A DNA stretch of 35,136 bases from Phialocephala subalpina. Taxonomy: Eukaryota; Ascomycota; Leotiomycetes; Helotiales; Mollisiaceae. Of this stretch, positions 19,886-28,790 are shown in pieces; position 1 is the first letter of the stretch, and each line of letters starts with the position of its first letter. The position numbers and the translations under genes are program-made. The notes below the pieces were generated by a model that saw only the letters and a list, made by a program, of their open reading frames with translations, made no database searches and had not been told where the DNA came from. The stretch lies in NCBI GenBank assembly GCA_900073065.1, contig FJOG01000046.1, forward strand, positions 146,250 to 181,385. Reading direction: 5' to 3'.

Positions 19886-20530
19886 TTAAGAAGATAGATG
19901 AATGCAGTTTCTAAAGCCCTGCAAATGCCTATTTATTTCGATCAGGCCGCCAAACTGAGGGCTTCTCCACAATACCTCTATCTTACAAGCCGCATATATA
20001 TTGATTAGAGACCTCGGTTTATCCTCTGGTTCCTCTCTTTCCGGCGTGTTATCGTAGGAGTACTGGATCAACTGGACGAGAGCCTCGGCTCTTTCCTCGT
20101 GCAATGCAAAGTATACTAGAATTCGCCACAACCTGCAAAGAGATAGCGATCGTAGAGCAGTAATGCCATAGTGTTCTGCGAAGGTTTCCAAGCGAGCGTG
20201 ACATAGAAACACATCGTTGTAATCGTCGTTTGGAATGTTGCAAGGAAGCACATCTTTATTTTCGACTAGGTATCTGTTGGCAAACCGGTCAAGTTCTGGT
20301 GACTGACTTGCAAGTAGGGCGCTGTATACCGTGAACTCGGTCTTCTCCAGTCCCACGAGCACCTTGAAATTATTTGAGAACACGGAAGCAAGCTGACGAG
20401 TACAAGGCTGAAGTTGACGGTGGAGGAAGATTGAGCCATGATGCTGTCGCTGGTCGTTTATATCATAGGTTGTGGCCAGGTAGTAGCCAGAGTGCTCTTT
20501 CCCGGGCCATACAAGCGGTTCATCAAGCAT
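19886..20530 (-). CDS. BTB/POZ-type protein with an internally shortened domain
   Basis: The frame encodes up to 214 residues from the ATG at 20530. Family features are FKVLVGLEKTEFTVYSALL and SQSPELDR (first half of a fungal BTB domain), then NDVFLCHARLETFAEHYGI and LRSLSLCRLWRIL (the helices after the domain). In relatives 30-40 residues with a D-x-D-E-x-T-F and Y-T-G-D-Y core lie between the two halves; here DVLPCNIPNDDY joins them directly. A better-looking N-terminus, MAQSSSTVNF, starts at the ATG 20439 in another frame and would need a one-base shift near 20390. The gene is therefore probably damaged. Intact BTB proteins pair and recruit partners such as Cul3. Confidence 0.55.
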   Translation of the reverse strand: MLDEPLVWPGKEHSGYYLATTYDINDQRQHHGSIFLHRQLQPCTRQLASVFSNNFKVLVGLEKTEFTVYSALLASQSPELDRFANRYLVENKDVLPCNIPNDDYNDVFLCHARLETFAEHYGITALRSLSLCRLWRILVYFALHEERAEALVQLIQYSYDNTPEREEPEDKPRSLINIYAACKIEVLWRSPQFGGLIEINRHLQGFRNCIHLSS

Positions 20531-20749
20531 CAGGTTCTTAGCAGGCAGGTGCTCATTGCAATAGGCATGTTGAGTACTTGCCCGAGCGAATTACACATAT
20601 AATGGCTTGTAGCAAGATGGGGCATATCGGGTTTCAGGCGGACTTCTTTTTGGTCTTCACACTGATCCATCATGAGCAGAATAAGTTTTCATATTCTGCA
20701 TCAATCGCTGGCCGCGTACTGTCTATTGCTGCATGGCGCAGTAGCCCAT

Positions 20750-21497
20750 CTAGAAATTGACGTAACCCTGCCCTTTGACAAAGGTAGCGTGCCATGGCAC
20801 TTCTCCCTCTCCGCTCGCGAGCTGAGCGAAGAACTCGGCATGCGCGTCGCCGTCAAGCTGCATGCCCTTCTGACTGCCATCGGCATTGCGCTCATCGGCG
20901 TAGAAGAAGCTGTTGGGAGCATTAGTCATCATCCATCTCCTCTTCAGGTCAAAGTTGAACTCACCGGTAGCCAAGCTTAGAGTACTGAGTGTCTGCCGCG
21001 CCAATAAGATAGGCAGAGGCCGACTTGCCAATGCCCAAGGTCACCGTGAGCAGAATTGGGCCGATCCCAGTGTTCTGCTTGTTGCCCGTGTAGATAAACA
21101 CCTTCTTGGCGTCCTTCGCGAGGGTCTCCCAGCCCTTGACAGCTTCTTGGGCAGCCGCGTAGACAGACACGGTGTTGGTGTTGAGGTTGGCGGCAAGGCT
21201 CTCCGCCGGGATGGAGAACAGGTCGTCACCCGCAGGCGGCGTGAAGGCTGCAGCGTTGTACACCACGACGCTCGGTGCGCTTCGGAACTCCGCCTTGACG
21301 GCATCAAAGACTGCCGGAATCGATGAAGGGTTAGACAGGTCTGCCTTGACAGACAGATAACCCTCTGCGATCTTGCCACCTGTGGCCTTGCGAGAAGCGA
21401 CAGCCACAAGATAGCCTGTGTTGGCAAATTGCTTGGCGACCGCGGCACCGACTCTGGGGCCAGAGCCGAGGACGAGGACGACGGGCTTAAAAGACAT
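20750..21497 (-). CDS. NAD(P)-binding short-chain dehydrogenase-like protein (230 aa)
   Basis: Exons 20965-21497 and 20750-20909 join with a 55-nt intron (GTGAGT...CAACAG, branch GACTAAT) to give 231 codons including the stop. The N-terminus VVLVLGSGPRVGAAVAKQF is a Rossmann nucleotide-binding loop of the G-x-G-x3-G kind. VVYNAAAF matches the NAG/NAA strand of short-chain dehydrogenases. The usual catalytic Y-x3-K is not obvious: KVFIYTGNKQ and SASAYLIGAA occupy that part. The C-terminus VPWHATFVKGQGYVNF is typical of a fungal subgroup of unknown substrate. A TATAAATA lies about 100 bp upstream. It is co-oriented with the regulator gene about 310 bp upstream, and the pair is GC-richer than its surroundings. 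Confidence 0.8.
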
Positions 21498-21598
21498 GCT
21501 GCTGTAGTTGCTGTAGAGAGGTGGAAGTATGAACAAGATGCTTGCTGCTGCTGCTGTGTGTAAGTGAGATCCAACATATTGCCCGAGGTATTCATCCT

Positions 21599-21606
21599 TA
21601 TTTATA
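21599..21606 (-). promoter_or_regulatory. TATA box of the dehydrogenase-like gene
   Basis: TATAAATA on the minus strand about 102 bp upstream of the ATG at 21497, in the 309-bp gap to the regulator gene. It supports separate transcription of the two genes. Confidence 0.5.
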
Positions 21607-21806
21607 CGAAGACATAGGCCTTCGCAAATGCTCTCCAGCCTGACAAACAGTAACGCTGGCTTCTCAATGTCTACCTCGTTACTAAAGCATTACTTCAACT
21701 GTGCGCCAATTGCGTGAGCTCATGACAAGGCGCGCCCAGTGATGCTCGCGCGCGGGATGTGGACTTCGGGCCATGAGACCCACAACCCGCGCGGGTTTCC
21801 AAGCAC

Positions 21807-23624
21807 TCAGACCAACAGAGACACATACCCCAAGCTGCAGACGCACGCCGCAAAGTCCGTGTCGATGGTCAGCTCGTCTCTGCACTTCCAGACGTTCTCC
21901 ATAATCTCCAGTGCCTTCCGCGCGGCTCCAAAAAGTCGATGCGGGACCAGCGCATCGGCCATGGCCCGAAGGCGGCATTCCTCCCCGGGCTCGGCCAGGC
22001 AGCCGACCATGCAGAAGGGCCACACCATGGTCCGCAGCAGCTCGGGTGCCGGCATCTGCTCCAGCAGCGCTAGTGTTCGTACCACGTCCTCCCGGATCCC
22101 GGCGCTCCCGGGCTGCCACCCAGAGACCACAACTGAGAGGTAGAGCAATGCGGCGTGCGCCCAGACACGGGTGACAAATGCGGTGCAGCCGCCCGGCATA
22201 GGCGGCAACTGGTCGTTGTAGAGGGTGAACAAGCCGAGCCAGTTGGTCTTGGGCGTGTTTGCTGCAGCGTCGAGGCGCGCGAGGTTACCGAGCAGTGCCT
22301 GCTTGATTGCCGACGCGCGCGCCACCAGCTCCATCATGTCGAGCTGCCCGGCCTTTCTTATTGACTTCTTCCACGCGTCGAGTGCAGCTATCTCGTTGAT
22401 CTGCAACATGACCCAGTTCTCGCAGCCGATAAAGTCCTCGAGGTTCAGAGGAGGTCTCTCGTCGGGGCTGCCGCCGTTCGTGAGGAGTCGAGCGTGATAC
22501 TCGAGCAATCTAGGCGGTTCCTCCATGCATGTGCTGGCGATAATGTCGTCAACGATCAGAAGCGCCGAGTAAAATCGGAAAGCTGCTTGGTCGGAGCTCC
22601 AGGCTCCGCTCTGTTGAGACGTTATAACCCAGAGTGGCCGTCCCATATGACTCAGGACACCGTAGAAAGTAGGCAGCTCGCCGCTGTCAACGACATTCTC
22701 TGCAGCCCGGAAGATCTGTCTGAACAGCGCAATGGCCGCACCAAGGTGCCTTTGACAGTTCTCGAAGTTCCCAACTGAGATCTCGAACCGCTGTAGCTGG
22801 ATGATGCTTCCCATAATTCGGGAGGTCTTGACTATCAGGTCCTGCGTATTGTTTGAAGCAACTTCCTGGAGGTTGTGCTGTAGCATCACAAAGGTTACAC
22901 CCATCTGCTTCAGAAGCTTCTCCCAAGCAAGCGTCTTGCATACGTTGTGCCCTGAAATAGCGCCATCCAGGGCGACTGAGACAAAGTATGTGCTAAGGCA
23001 AAGTGTGGTGTGCCACATGGCCTGATTGCCTACAACAAGCTCCATGATCCAGGTGCGCCCACCCTCAAGCAGTAGGGGCTTGTAAAAGGGGAATAGAAAC
23101 GGGAAGAAGTGGTCAAAGTAGAACATCATGAAGCGGCGGTCGAGCTCTGAGTCCCCCGGTTTCTCATCAGATAAGTTGCTTATAGGCAACCTGTCCGGCC
23201 TATTCCAGAAATCTCGGTGGGCATTGCTCGATGTTGGCTCAGTGCTAGGTCGCGTATGCGTAGAGGTCCAACCAGGACTGGAGTCTAGAGTCGGCTCGCC
23301 GCGAAAGGGCAGGCACTTTGTCGACGCACTCTGTTCGTTGAGTCCGCCCGTAGCCAGCCCAGCGCCCTTGTCGGGTTCAGCGGCAATGGGTTCCAGGACA
23401 TCCATCGGTAGGGTCCCACGACGGCGCGCGGCAGCACTCCTGACCTCGCGCTTGACCTCTTCGGCTTTCTCTTTCTGCCCAAATCCGCCGTCCATCCATA
23501 ACGGCTTCTCGTTGCCGAAGTGGCAGGTAATCTGCAGCGCTGAGCAGTTCCCACACACTGGCCGTATTTCATCGCACCGCTTCTTCCTCAACCGGCACGT
23601 CCAGCAGCCGTCGTAGCTCTTCAT
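21807..23624 (-). CDS. Zn2Cys6 transcription factor (605 aa)
   Basis: A single exon. The ATG at 23624 begins MKSYDGCWTCRLRKKRC, so the six zinc-cluster cysteines lie at residues 7, 10, 17, 24, 27 and 34. The spacing C-x2-C-x6-C-x6-C-x2-C-x6-C is that of Gal4-type DNA-binding domains. The frame stays open up to about 23702 but has no earlier ATG. The basic linker and the C-terminal 400 residues (FYFDHFFPFLFPFY, IMELVVGNQAMWHTTL, ALLYLSVVVSGWQPG) match the fungal-specific regulatory domain of the Fungal_trans_2 type, which often controls nearby metabolic genes. GC content is visibly higher than in most of the window. The promoter carries several palindromes. The likely targets are itself and the adjacent dehydrogenase-like gene (inference). 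Confidence 0.85.
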   Translation of the reverse strand: MKSYDGCWTCRLRKKRCDEIRPVCGNCSALQITCHFGNEKPLWMDGGFGQKEKAEEVKREVRSAAARRRGTLPMDVLEPIAAEPDKGAGLATGGLNEQSASTKCLPFRGEPTLDSSPGWTSTHTRPSTEPTSSNAHRDFWNRPDRLPISNLSDEKPGDSELDRRFMMFYFDHFFPFLFPFYKPLLLEGGRTWIMELVVGNQAMWHTTLCLSTYFVSVALDGAISGHNVCKTLAWEKLLKQMGVTFVMLQHNLQEVASNNTQDLIVKTSRIMGSIIQLQRFEISVGNFENCQRHLGAAIALFRQIFRAAENVVDSGELPTFYGVLSHMGRPLWVITSQQSGAWSSDQAAFRFYSALLIVDDIIASTCMEEPPRLLEYHARLLTNGGSPDERPPLNLEDFIGCENWVMLQINEIAALDAWKKSIRKAGQLDMMELVARASAIKQALLGNLARLDAAANTPKTNWLGLFTLYNDQLPPMPGGCTAFVTRVWAHAALLYLSVVVSGWQPGSAGIREDVVRTLALLEQMPAPELLRTMVWPFCMVGCLAEPGEECRLRAMADALVPHRLFGAARKALEIMENVWKCRDELTIDTDFAACVCSLGYVSLLV

Positions 23625-23778
23625 TGCGATGGTTGAGTGGCTCGCAGTGCGGTCGTGGTGATACTCGGGGTGCCAGTGCGATTGACGGACGCCTAGTGTC
23701 AAGGCTTGCAGTCAATACTCATAATTAATGCTACAGAGGCTGTCTATGTACAAGAACAAAAGCTGAAGAAAGAATGAT

Positions 23779-23817
23779 AGCTGTCCCGAAGAGGACAGCT
23801 GTTGTAACGTAAGTTAC
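23779..23817. promoter_or_regulatory. inverted repeats in the regulator promoter
   Basis: AGCTGTCC (23779-23786) and GGACAGCT (23793-23800) form a perfect 8-bp inverted repeat with a 6-base centre. It is followed at once by the palindrome GTAACGTAAGTTAC (23804-23817, arms GTAAC/GTTAC). About 120 bp further on the same parts recur together as CCGTAACAGCTGTCC (23912-23926). This may be an operator recognised by a dimeric factor (inference). Confidence 0.45.
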
Positions 23818-23898
23818 GGTGGGTTGATATGTTGATAATTTGATGGTTGAGGAAGAGGAAACCTCGGCTATGGAGATGCTATTTAGAGAGTGCGAGGT

Positions 23899-23960
23899 CA
23901 CGTGCATGAGACCGTAACAGCTGTCCTTAAATACACTAGGGCACGTGCCCTCAGCACGTG
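23899..23960. promoter_or_regulatory. cluster of three CACGTG boxes
   Basis: CACGTG occurs at 23899-23904, 23942-23947 and 23955-23960. The last two lie inside GGCACGTGCC and GCACGTGC, 13 bp apart. CACGTG is the core bound by basic helix-loop-helix factors of fungi. The copies sit about 275-335 bp upstream of the Zn2Cys6 gene and just before the AT block, with ACAGCTGT (23917-23924) between them. Confidence 0.5.
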
Positions 23961-23989
23961 CTACTTATGGTCAGGGAGTAACCCTTGAT

Positions 23990-24985
23990 ATTTAGATCGA
24001 CTTAGGGACAATATAATAAAGACTAGGGCGCTATATATAATAAAGTTTAATATATAAATATAATAATATATTAATTGATTTTATTAGAATATTATATATA
24101 AATATTATATATATTAATATTAATAAATATCCAATTTAAATAATAATAAAAAACCCTATTTTTAAATTAATTATATTAGGTAATAAATTATATAATTTGT
24201 AGTTTAATAATTTTATATTCTAATAAATTTCAATAAATAATATTAATATTATTTTTAATTCTTTTTTATATTATAATTTTATTAATTTTATTATTTATAC
24301 GAAGTTTTGAATTAAAAGAAAAAATTATAATATATATTATATATTAGTTTTTTTTATAAATAATTATTAAATTATTATAATTTGAATATAATTAAATTAA
24401 TATAATAAAAAATAAGAAATAATTAATTAAAATAAAATTAATAATTTTTTAATTTGGATTAATATAATATAAATAAAGAATTTATTAATTTATATTAAAT
24501 AATAATATTATTCGAAAATAATTTATAATCGTTTTTATTATTATTATTTTTTAATAAAAACTTATTTGAAATCTAATAAATAATTTGAGATAAAATAATT
24601 TGAAATTTTATAATATTTTTATCCTTTGAATATATTATTTATTATTATTAAATAAATAATAAATTGAATAATATTTGATATAATATTAATAATAATACAT
24701 ATATATATAATAAATCAAAAATCAAAAGTATTATTAAATTAATAATAATAATAAAAGCTATATATTTTACGATTGAATAAATAAATATATTATATAATTT
24801 CAAATGAATTTATTATTAAAACTTAATAAATAAAAAGAATATTTTATTAATTAGTTTATTTTTTATATTTGCTTTTATTAATTTATATTTTACGTAATAC
24901 TCGAAGTTATTATTTCCTAGTTTAATAAAAATATTATAATTAATATTTATCGAATATTATCTTTATAATTATCCGATAAATCTTT
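23990..24985. repeat. second AT-only block (RIP-type)
   Basis: About 1 kb of nearly pure A and T, abruptly bounded by normal sequence on both sides, with no coding potential. It resembles the block at 1-950 and separates the GC-rich dehydrogenase/regulator pair from the amidohydrolase gene. It probably marks an old transposon copy inactivated by RIP. Confidence 0.8.
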
Positions 24986-25219
24986 AAAGTTCTAAGATAC
25001 CGGGGAATGCTTATATCCCTTTAAGAAAGCGCCGGCTGGGGTAATAGCCATTCTTGTTAGCTAGTTCATGGCTATTATAGAGCTTTCCTTCTAATACTTC
25101 TGAGTTGCGTAACGATTGTCTGATTATCGCAATCATTATAGTGCAACACAATTACATTACTTTCACGCAACTCACACCCATTAGGCTATATTATCCATAG
25201 ACCCTAGCATCACTAAGCA

Positions 25220-26308
25220 CTATAGCCCGAACAGCTTCTTCGCATTCCCCGCATAAACCTCCTTGATGGTATCCTCTGTCCACATTTCCCCTGCCCCCTC
25301 GTCCATCTTTTTAATTAATGTCTTCGCCAACGGCGACGGCGTCCAGCAGTAGTCACTTCCGTAGACTAACCTGTCCGGTCCTACGATCCTCAATAACGCG
25401 TGAATCATGTCCGGCCACGGCAGCCCAGCAAGATCAAAATGAAACCTCTCTCTGAGGAGCCGTTTCATTTCAGTAGAATCCATTCCACCGCCAAAGAAAT
25501 TTTGCAAGGCGACGGCAACACGCTCAAGAACAGGAGGAAGCAGGCATCCTGCGTGAGACATGATGAATTTGATTTCAGGACAGCGAGTTACGGTCCCGGA
25601 GACGAGCAGATTGGCGACTGCTCGGGTCTCGTCAAACATGTATTCTAGGAGGCCTGAAGGGATTTGCAGTGGGTTGACGACGGTCAGGTTCGGTTCGGAT
25701 TTTGCGTCTGAAGTGGTGCTATAAGAGTGGGCATGGGATATAATCTTGCAGGATGTCGGATGCATGAGAAGAATAGCTTTTCGCTCATTCAACTTGTCGA
25801 AAATGGGATCCAGAGCTTTGTCCCCCATGTAGATGCCATTGGCATTGGAAAGCACGCAAAACCCGACGGCACCGAGGGTGTCGAGAGCATAGTCAATTTC
25901 GGCTAGAGAGTCTGGGATAGAGGGAAGCGGGAGAGAGGCAAAGAAGCGGAAGTGACCCGGGTGCGCGGCGCATATTTCGGAAAGCTCCACGTTGGTGGTG
26001 CGGGATATTTCTTTCGTGAGAGGTGCATCGAACGGCCGGAGGTAGGTACCTGGAGTGCTAATGCTGAGGATTGCGGTGGTGATGTTGGTTTCTTTCATCA
26101 TGGAGATATGTTGTTCTGGTGTCCATTCCTAAGAATTGTCAACTGGAGATTTCTAATAGGGGAGATCTTTGAGTTGTCCAACAGGTATTTCAGGCCACCC
26201 ATCTGGATTTTGATGATCGGTCTGGATGAGAAATTCGCGATACTTGGGAGTGATAGCATGAGTATGAACATCAACGCGTTCTAATGTAGCGAAGTTGATT
26301 GGAGACAT
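25220..26308 (-). CDS. amidohydrolase-2 family enzyme, ACMSD/6-methylsalicylate decarboxylase-like (344 aa)
   Basis: Exons 26183-26308 and 25220-26128 are joined by a 54-nt intron (donor GTTGGA, acceptor TTAG, in phase 0: GWPEIP|EWTPEQ). Residues 13-17 DVHTH give the metal-binding H-x-H near the N-terminus. ILLMHPTS, FIMSHAGC and YGSDYCWTP supply the later His, His and Asp ligands of the ACMSD-type amidohydrolase fold. Fungal relatives decarboxylate 6-methylsalicylate or other aromatic acids without a cofactor. All expected metal ligands are present and the length is normal, so it is probably active. It sits between the second AT block and a 1.6-kb gene-free stretch. The exact substrate cannot be read from sequence. 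Confidence 0.8.
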
Positions 26309-27923
26309 GGTTGGTTATACTTAATGTAACTTCGATGAAGCAGTCGATGTTTTGGGAGAAACATCTGTTAGATAAGCAAAAGAGAAGGGGGAGTTCTTGT
26401 CTTTTAACCCTCCAGTTTCGATAGTTAAGGATCCGCATCGTAAGCCCTGCGCGGCCTAGCTGTTCGGCTTAGCGCATTATTGCGCGCGGCTTATGGGTCC
26501 CAAACCACAAGCGGTCTACATGAACCAACGTCGCTTGCAAGGCTCATCGCGCGCGGCTTATGGGTCCCCGTTGCTTCCCTTTAGTTGCGGCAAACTCCAG
26601 GATCTACCCCACTAACACAGTTGCATGAGCCTTTCATGGGATGCCTTCAGCTCGGAGATGTTGACTCGTTAGAGAATGGTCAGACAGGCCTGCACCGTCG
26701 GTTTCTCGATCAGGAATCCCCCTGCCAGTGACAGCATACAGTACTCATTGCATCCAGCGCCCTCGGATTTGACAATAGACCATGGCTAATGCGTGCGGGC
26801 AGCGACTGATAGCATCCAGAAAGAAGGGGCGTAATCCAAATTCGGACGAAAGTCCGTTTTTTTGCAGCGCGCCCATTAAAGCTCAAGTATCGTCGTTCTC
26901 GACCCACCAAGTCTTACGAGCTTTTGAATCTTGTTTCTATTCCATAAGGAAATAGATGTTATCGAATAAATCCACAAGCTTCCTTTAGCTTCCCATTCCA
27001 TACACACAGAGGTATCACTTAGGGCTAAGCAGCGGGCTGTGCCGGCATTAATGTATTATACATAGTGCGTAATCTGCCTTGGATTGAGCCGAAGTCCTTA
27101 GAAAACAACTAGGGCGCCTTGCGATAGCAAGGTCGACCCATCGACTGAGGCTTCAGCTTCCTCTAGCGCAGATTGCATAAAAATATATGTTATAAGAGGT
27201 ATGGTAGTATGCCGTCGCATTCCGGCACGTCTGAAAGGCTTCAGCTGCTTAGCGGGGGTTGAAGACAGTTAGATTGATTAAGTATTGCTTTAATATAACC
27301 CTCAATTCTTCGCCTGCTTTGAAATTGTGATTAGCGACATAGACACAACTACCACCCAAACGTACTATGAGCTTACATTATAGACCTCCTCTTGTGCTAC
27401 ATCTTCTATCATAGAATCAATATACACGTTTACTCAAACTCTCGCACACGGTACTATATAGAGTTAGTATAGTCATTTACACGGCACCACAAAGAGCACA
27501 ATACAGCAATTGGCGCCGTATTGTACACGATTTGTGTATAGGACGTCATATAGCCTCAGTGTGATGGAAATAATTCATATCTTGAGGAGGTTTAGTATTA
27601 ATAGTGATAATAGCAGCAAGCTAGTGAGATTGTCCAATTTCATGCGCCACAGCGTCGCGAACACCACGCACTGAGCCACTGCTGAGGACCTTTGAGTGCG
27701 GAAAGGAATCGAAGGCATGGTGTGATGACGAAGTCCCTGATATGGAATTATCGGGTGCATCGTGCAGCAGATTGAATTGTTTGTGCGTGTGGATTGAAGT
27801 TTAGCGGCGTTCATTCCAAGGGCATCGAACTTTCTATCTTACAGGATTTGTCTCTAGGTTCAGCAAGGGTCCTGCCTCGACGGAAACCAGTGTTGCTCCT
27901 GGCTGGGTTCATATCAGCTCTCC
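26309..27923. other. long intergenic region with small repeats, no gene
   Basis: About 1.6 kb without a supportable coding sequence. The left part contains repeated GCGCGCGGCTTATGGG units (annotated separately). Possible transposon debris, but no protein motif or terminal repeat pair was identified. The 66-codon minus-strand frame at 26710-26910 has no recognisable content. Confidence 0.5.
26482..26568 (+). repeat. 20-bp direct repeat pair, 67-bp period
   Basis: GCGCGCGGCTTATGGGTCCC is present exactly at 26482-26501 and again at 26549-26568. A related inverted copy, GTAAGCCCTGCGCGGCC, lies at about 26439-26455, and CGGCTTAGCGC lies between them. The units are GC-rich in otherwise average sequence. 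Confidence 0.6.
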
Positions 27924-28790
27924 TTAGTAGAAGTCGTCATCGGAAGACGATCGATATATCGAGCTGTTCAACATTCTCTCCCTCTCCTTCTTCTCCTCCT
28001 CATCTCGCAAAATGCCCACGAACGCGAAGACCTCCGGCGCACGACTATAATTCATATATTGACTACCGCCACAGCTCTCCATCAAAGAGCGAGGAATGAA
28101 CACTTTGAGGTATTGGTTGGAGAAGAATATGATTTTCAGGCTCTCATAGCCCGTGACGGACATCGGCTCAGAACTCGCGTGGGTGGGCAGCGCATCAGGA
28201 GGGAGCTGGAATTGGCAGCCGACTGCTGAATCGAGGTATATTTGCGCGTCGATTGGTTTGCCGATCGTGAAATCCGGCGCTTGACAGGTTGCTTCGCCGG
28301 GCGTTGGTGGTGTGGGAGGATGAATGGGTCTGCATGTATCTGGATCGATGATTTCGAAATCCAGTCGTTTCCTGGCTCGAGTACAGTATGTGCAGAGCTC
28401 GACGAAGTCTTTGCAATAGATGGTGAATCTCTTATCCACAAGAGATTCTAGGGGCAGAGTGATCCCCTTCTCCTTGTCTTTTTCAAATGCCTCCCATGCT
28501 GCGTTGACCTCCTTCTCTTTGCTTATGTCGATTGCCATTTCCTCCCGCTTCTCTTTTTCCATTAGCTTCCGCTCCAGTTTCTCCTGCTTCTTCCGCTCCT
28601 TCAGTTTCTCCTTCGGATCTTGGTCGTAATCATCGTGGCTGTGGAATGAACCTGAGTACGAGTATACCGGGTCGAGGGCTTTGAACCATGCTGGGACTGG
28701 ACGCGCTTTTTGTCGTGGTTTCTCGACGCGTGCGCTCTTGGCTTGGGATCGAGCAATGGCGAGGGCTTTTCGTTTGGCTTTACCAGCCAT
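27924..28790 (-). CDS. hypothetical basic/coiled-coil protein (288 aa)
   Basis: A single exon. The frame is open well upstream, but the ATG at 28790 begins MAGKAKRKALAIARSQAKSA, a basic start typical of a real N-terminus, and the preceding residues look unlike protein. Residues about 45-105 are dominated by Lys and Glu (DPKEKLKERKKQEKLERKL), predicting a charged helix or coiled coil. The following part contains FTIYCKDFVELCTYCTRARK and a Pro-rich PPTPPTPGEA loop, and the C-terminus ends in an Asp-rich SSSDDDFY. No family is recognised. Confidence 0.65.
   Translation of the reverse strand: MAGKAKRKALAIARSQAKSARVEKPRQKARPVPAWFKALDPVYSYSGSFHSHDDYDQDPKEKLKERKKQEKLERKLMEKEKREEMAIDISKEKEVNAAWEAFEKDKEKGITLPLESLVDKRFTIYCKDFVELCTYCTRARKRLDFEIIDPDTCRPIHPPTPPTPGEATCQAPDFTIGKPIDAQIYLDSAVGCQFQLPPDALPTHASSEPMSVTGYESLKIIFFSNQYLKVFIPRSLMESCGGSQYMNYSRAPEVFAFVGILRDEEEKKERERMLNSSIYRSSSDDDFY

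Noticed and set aside
21041..21595. 184-codon Ser/Arg-rich minus-strand frame
   Set aside because: It is an alternative frame of the dehydrogenase-like gene; the Ser/Arg bias is the shifted reading of Ala/Val/Gly codons.
23624..23702. Longer N-terminus for the Zn2Cys6 regulator at 21807-23624
   Set aside because: The codon at 23702 is TTG, and no ATG precedes 23624 in that frame.
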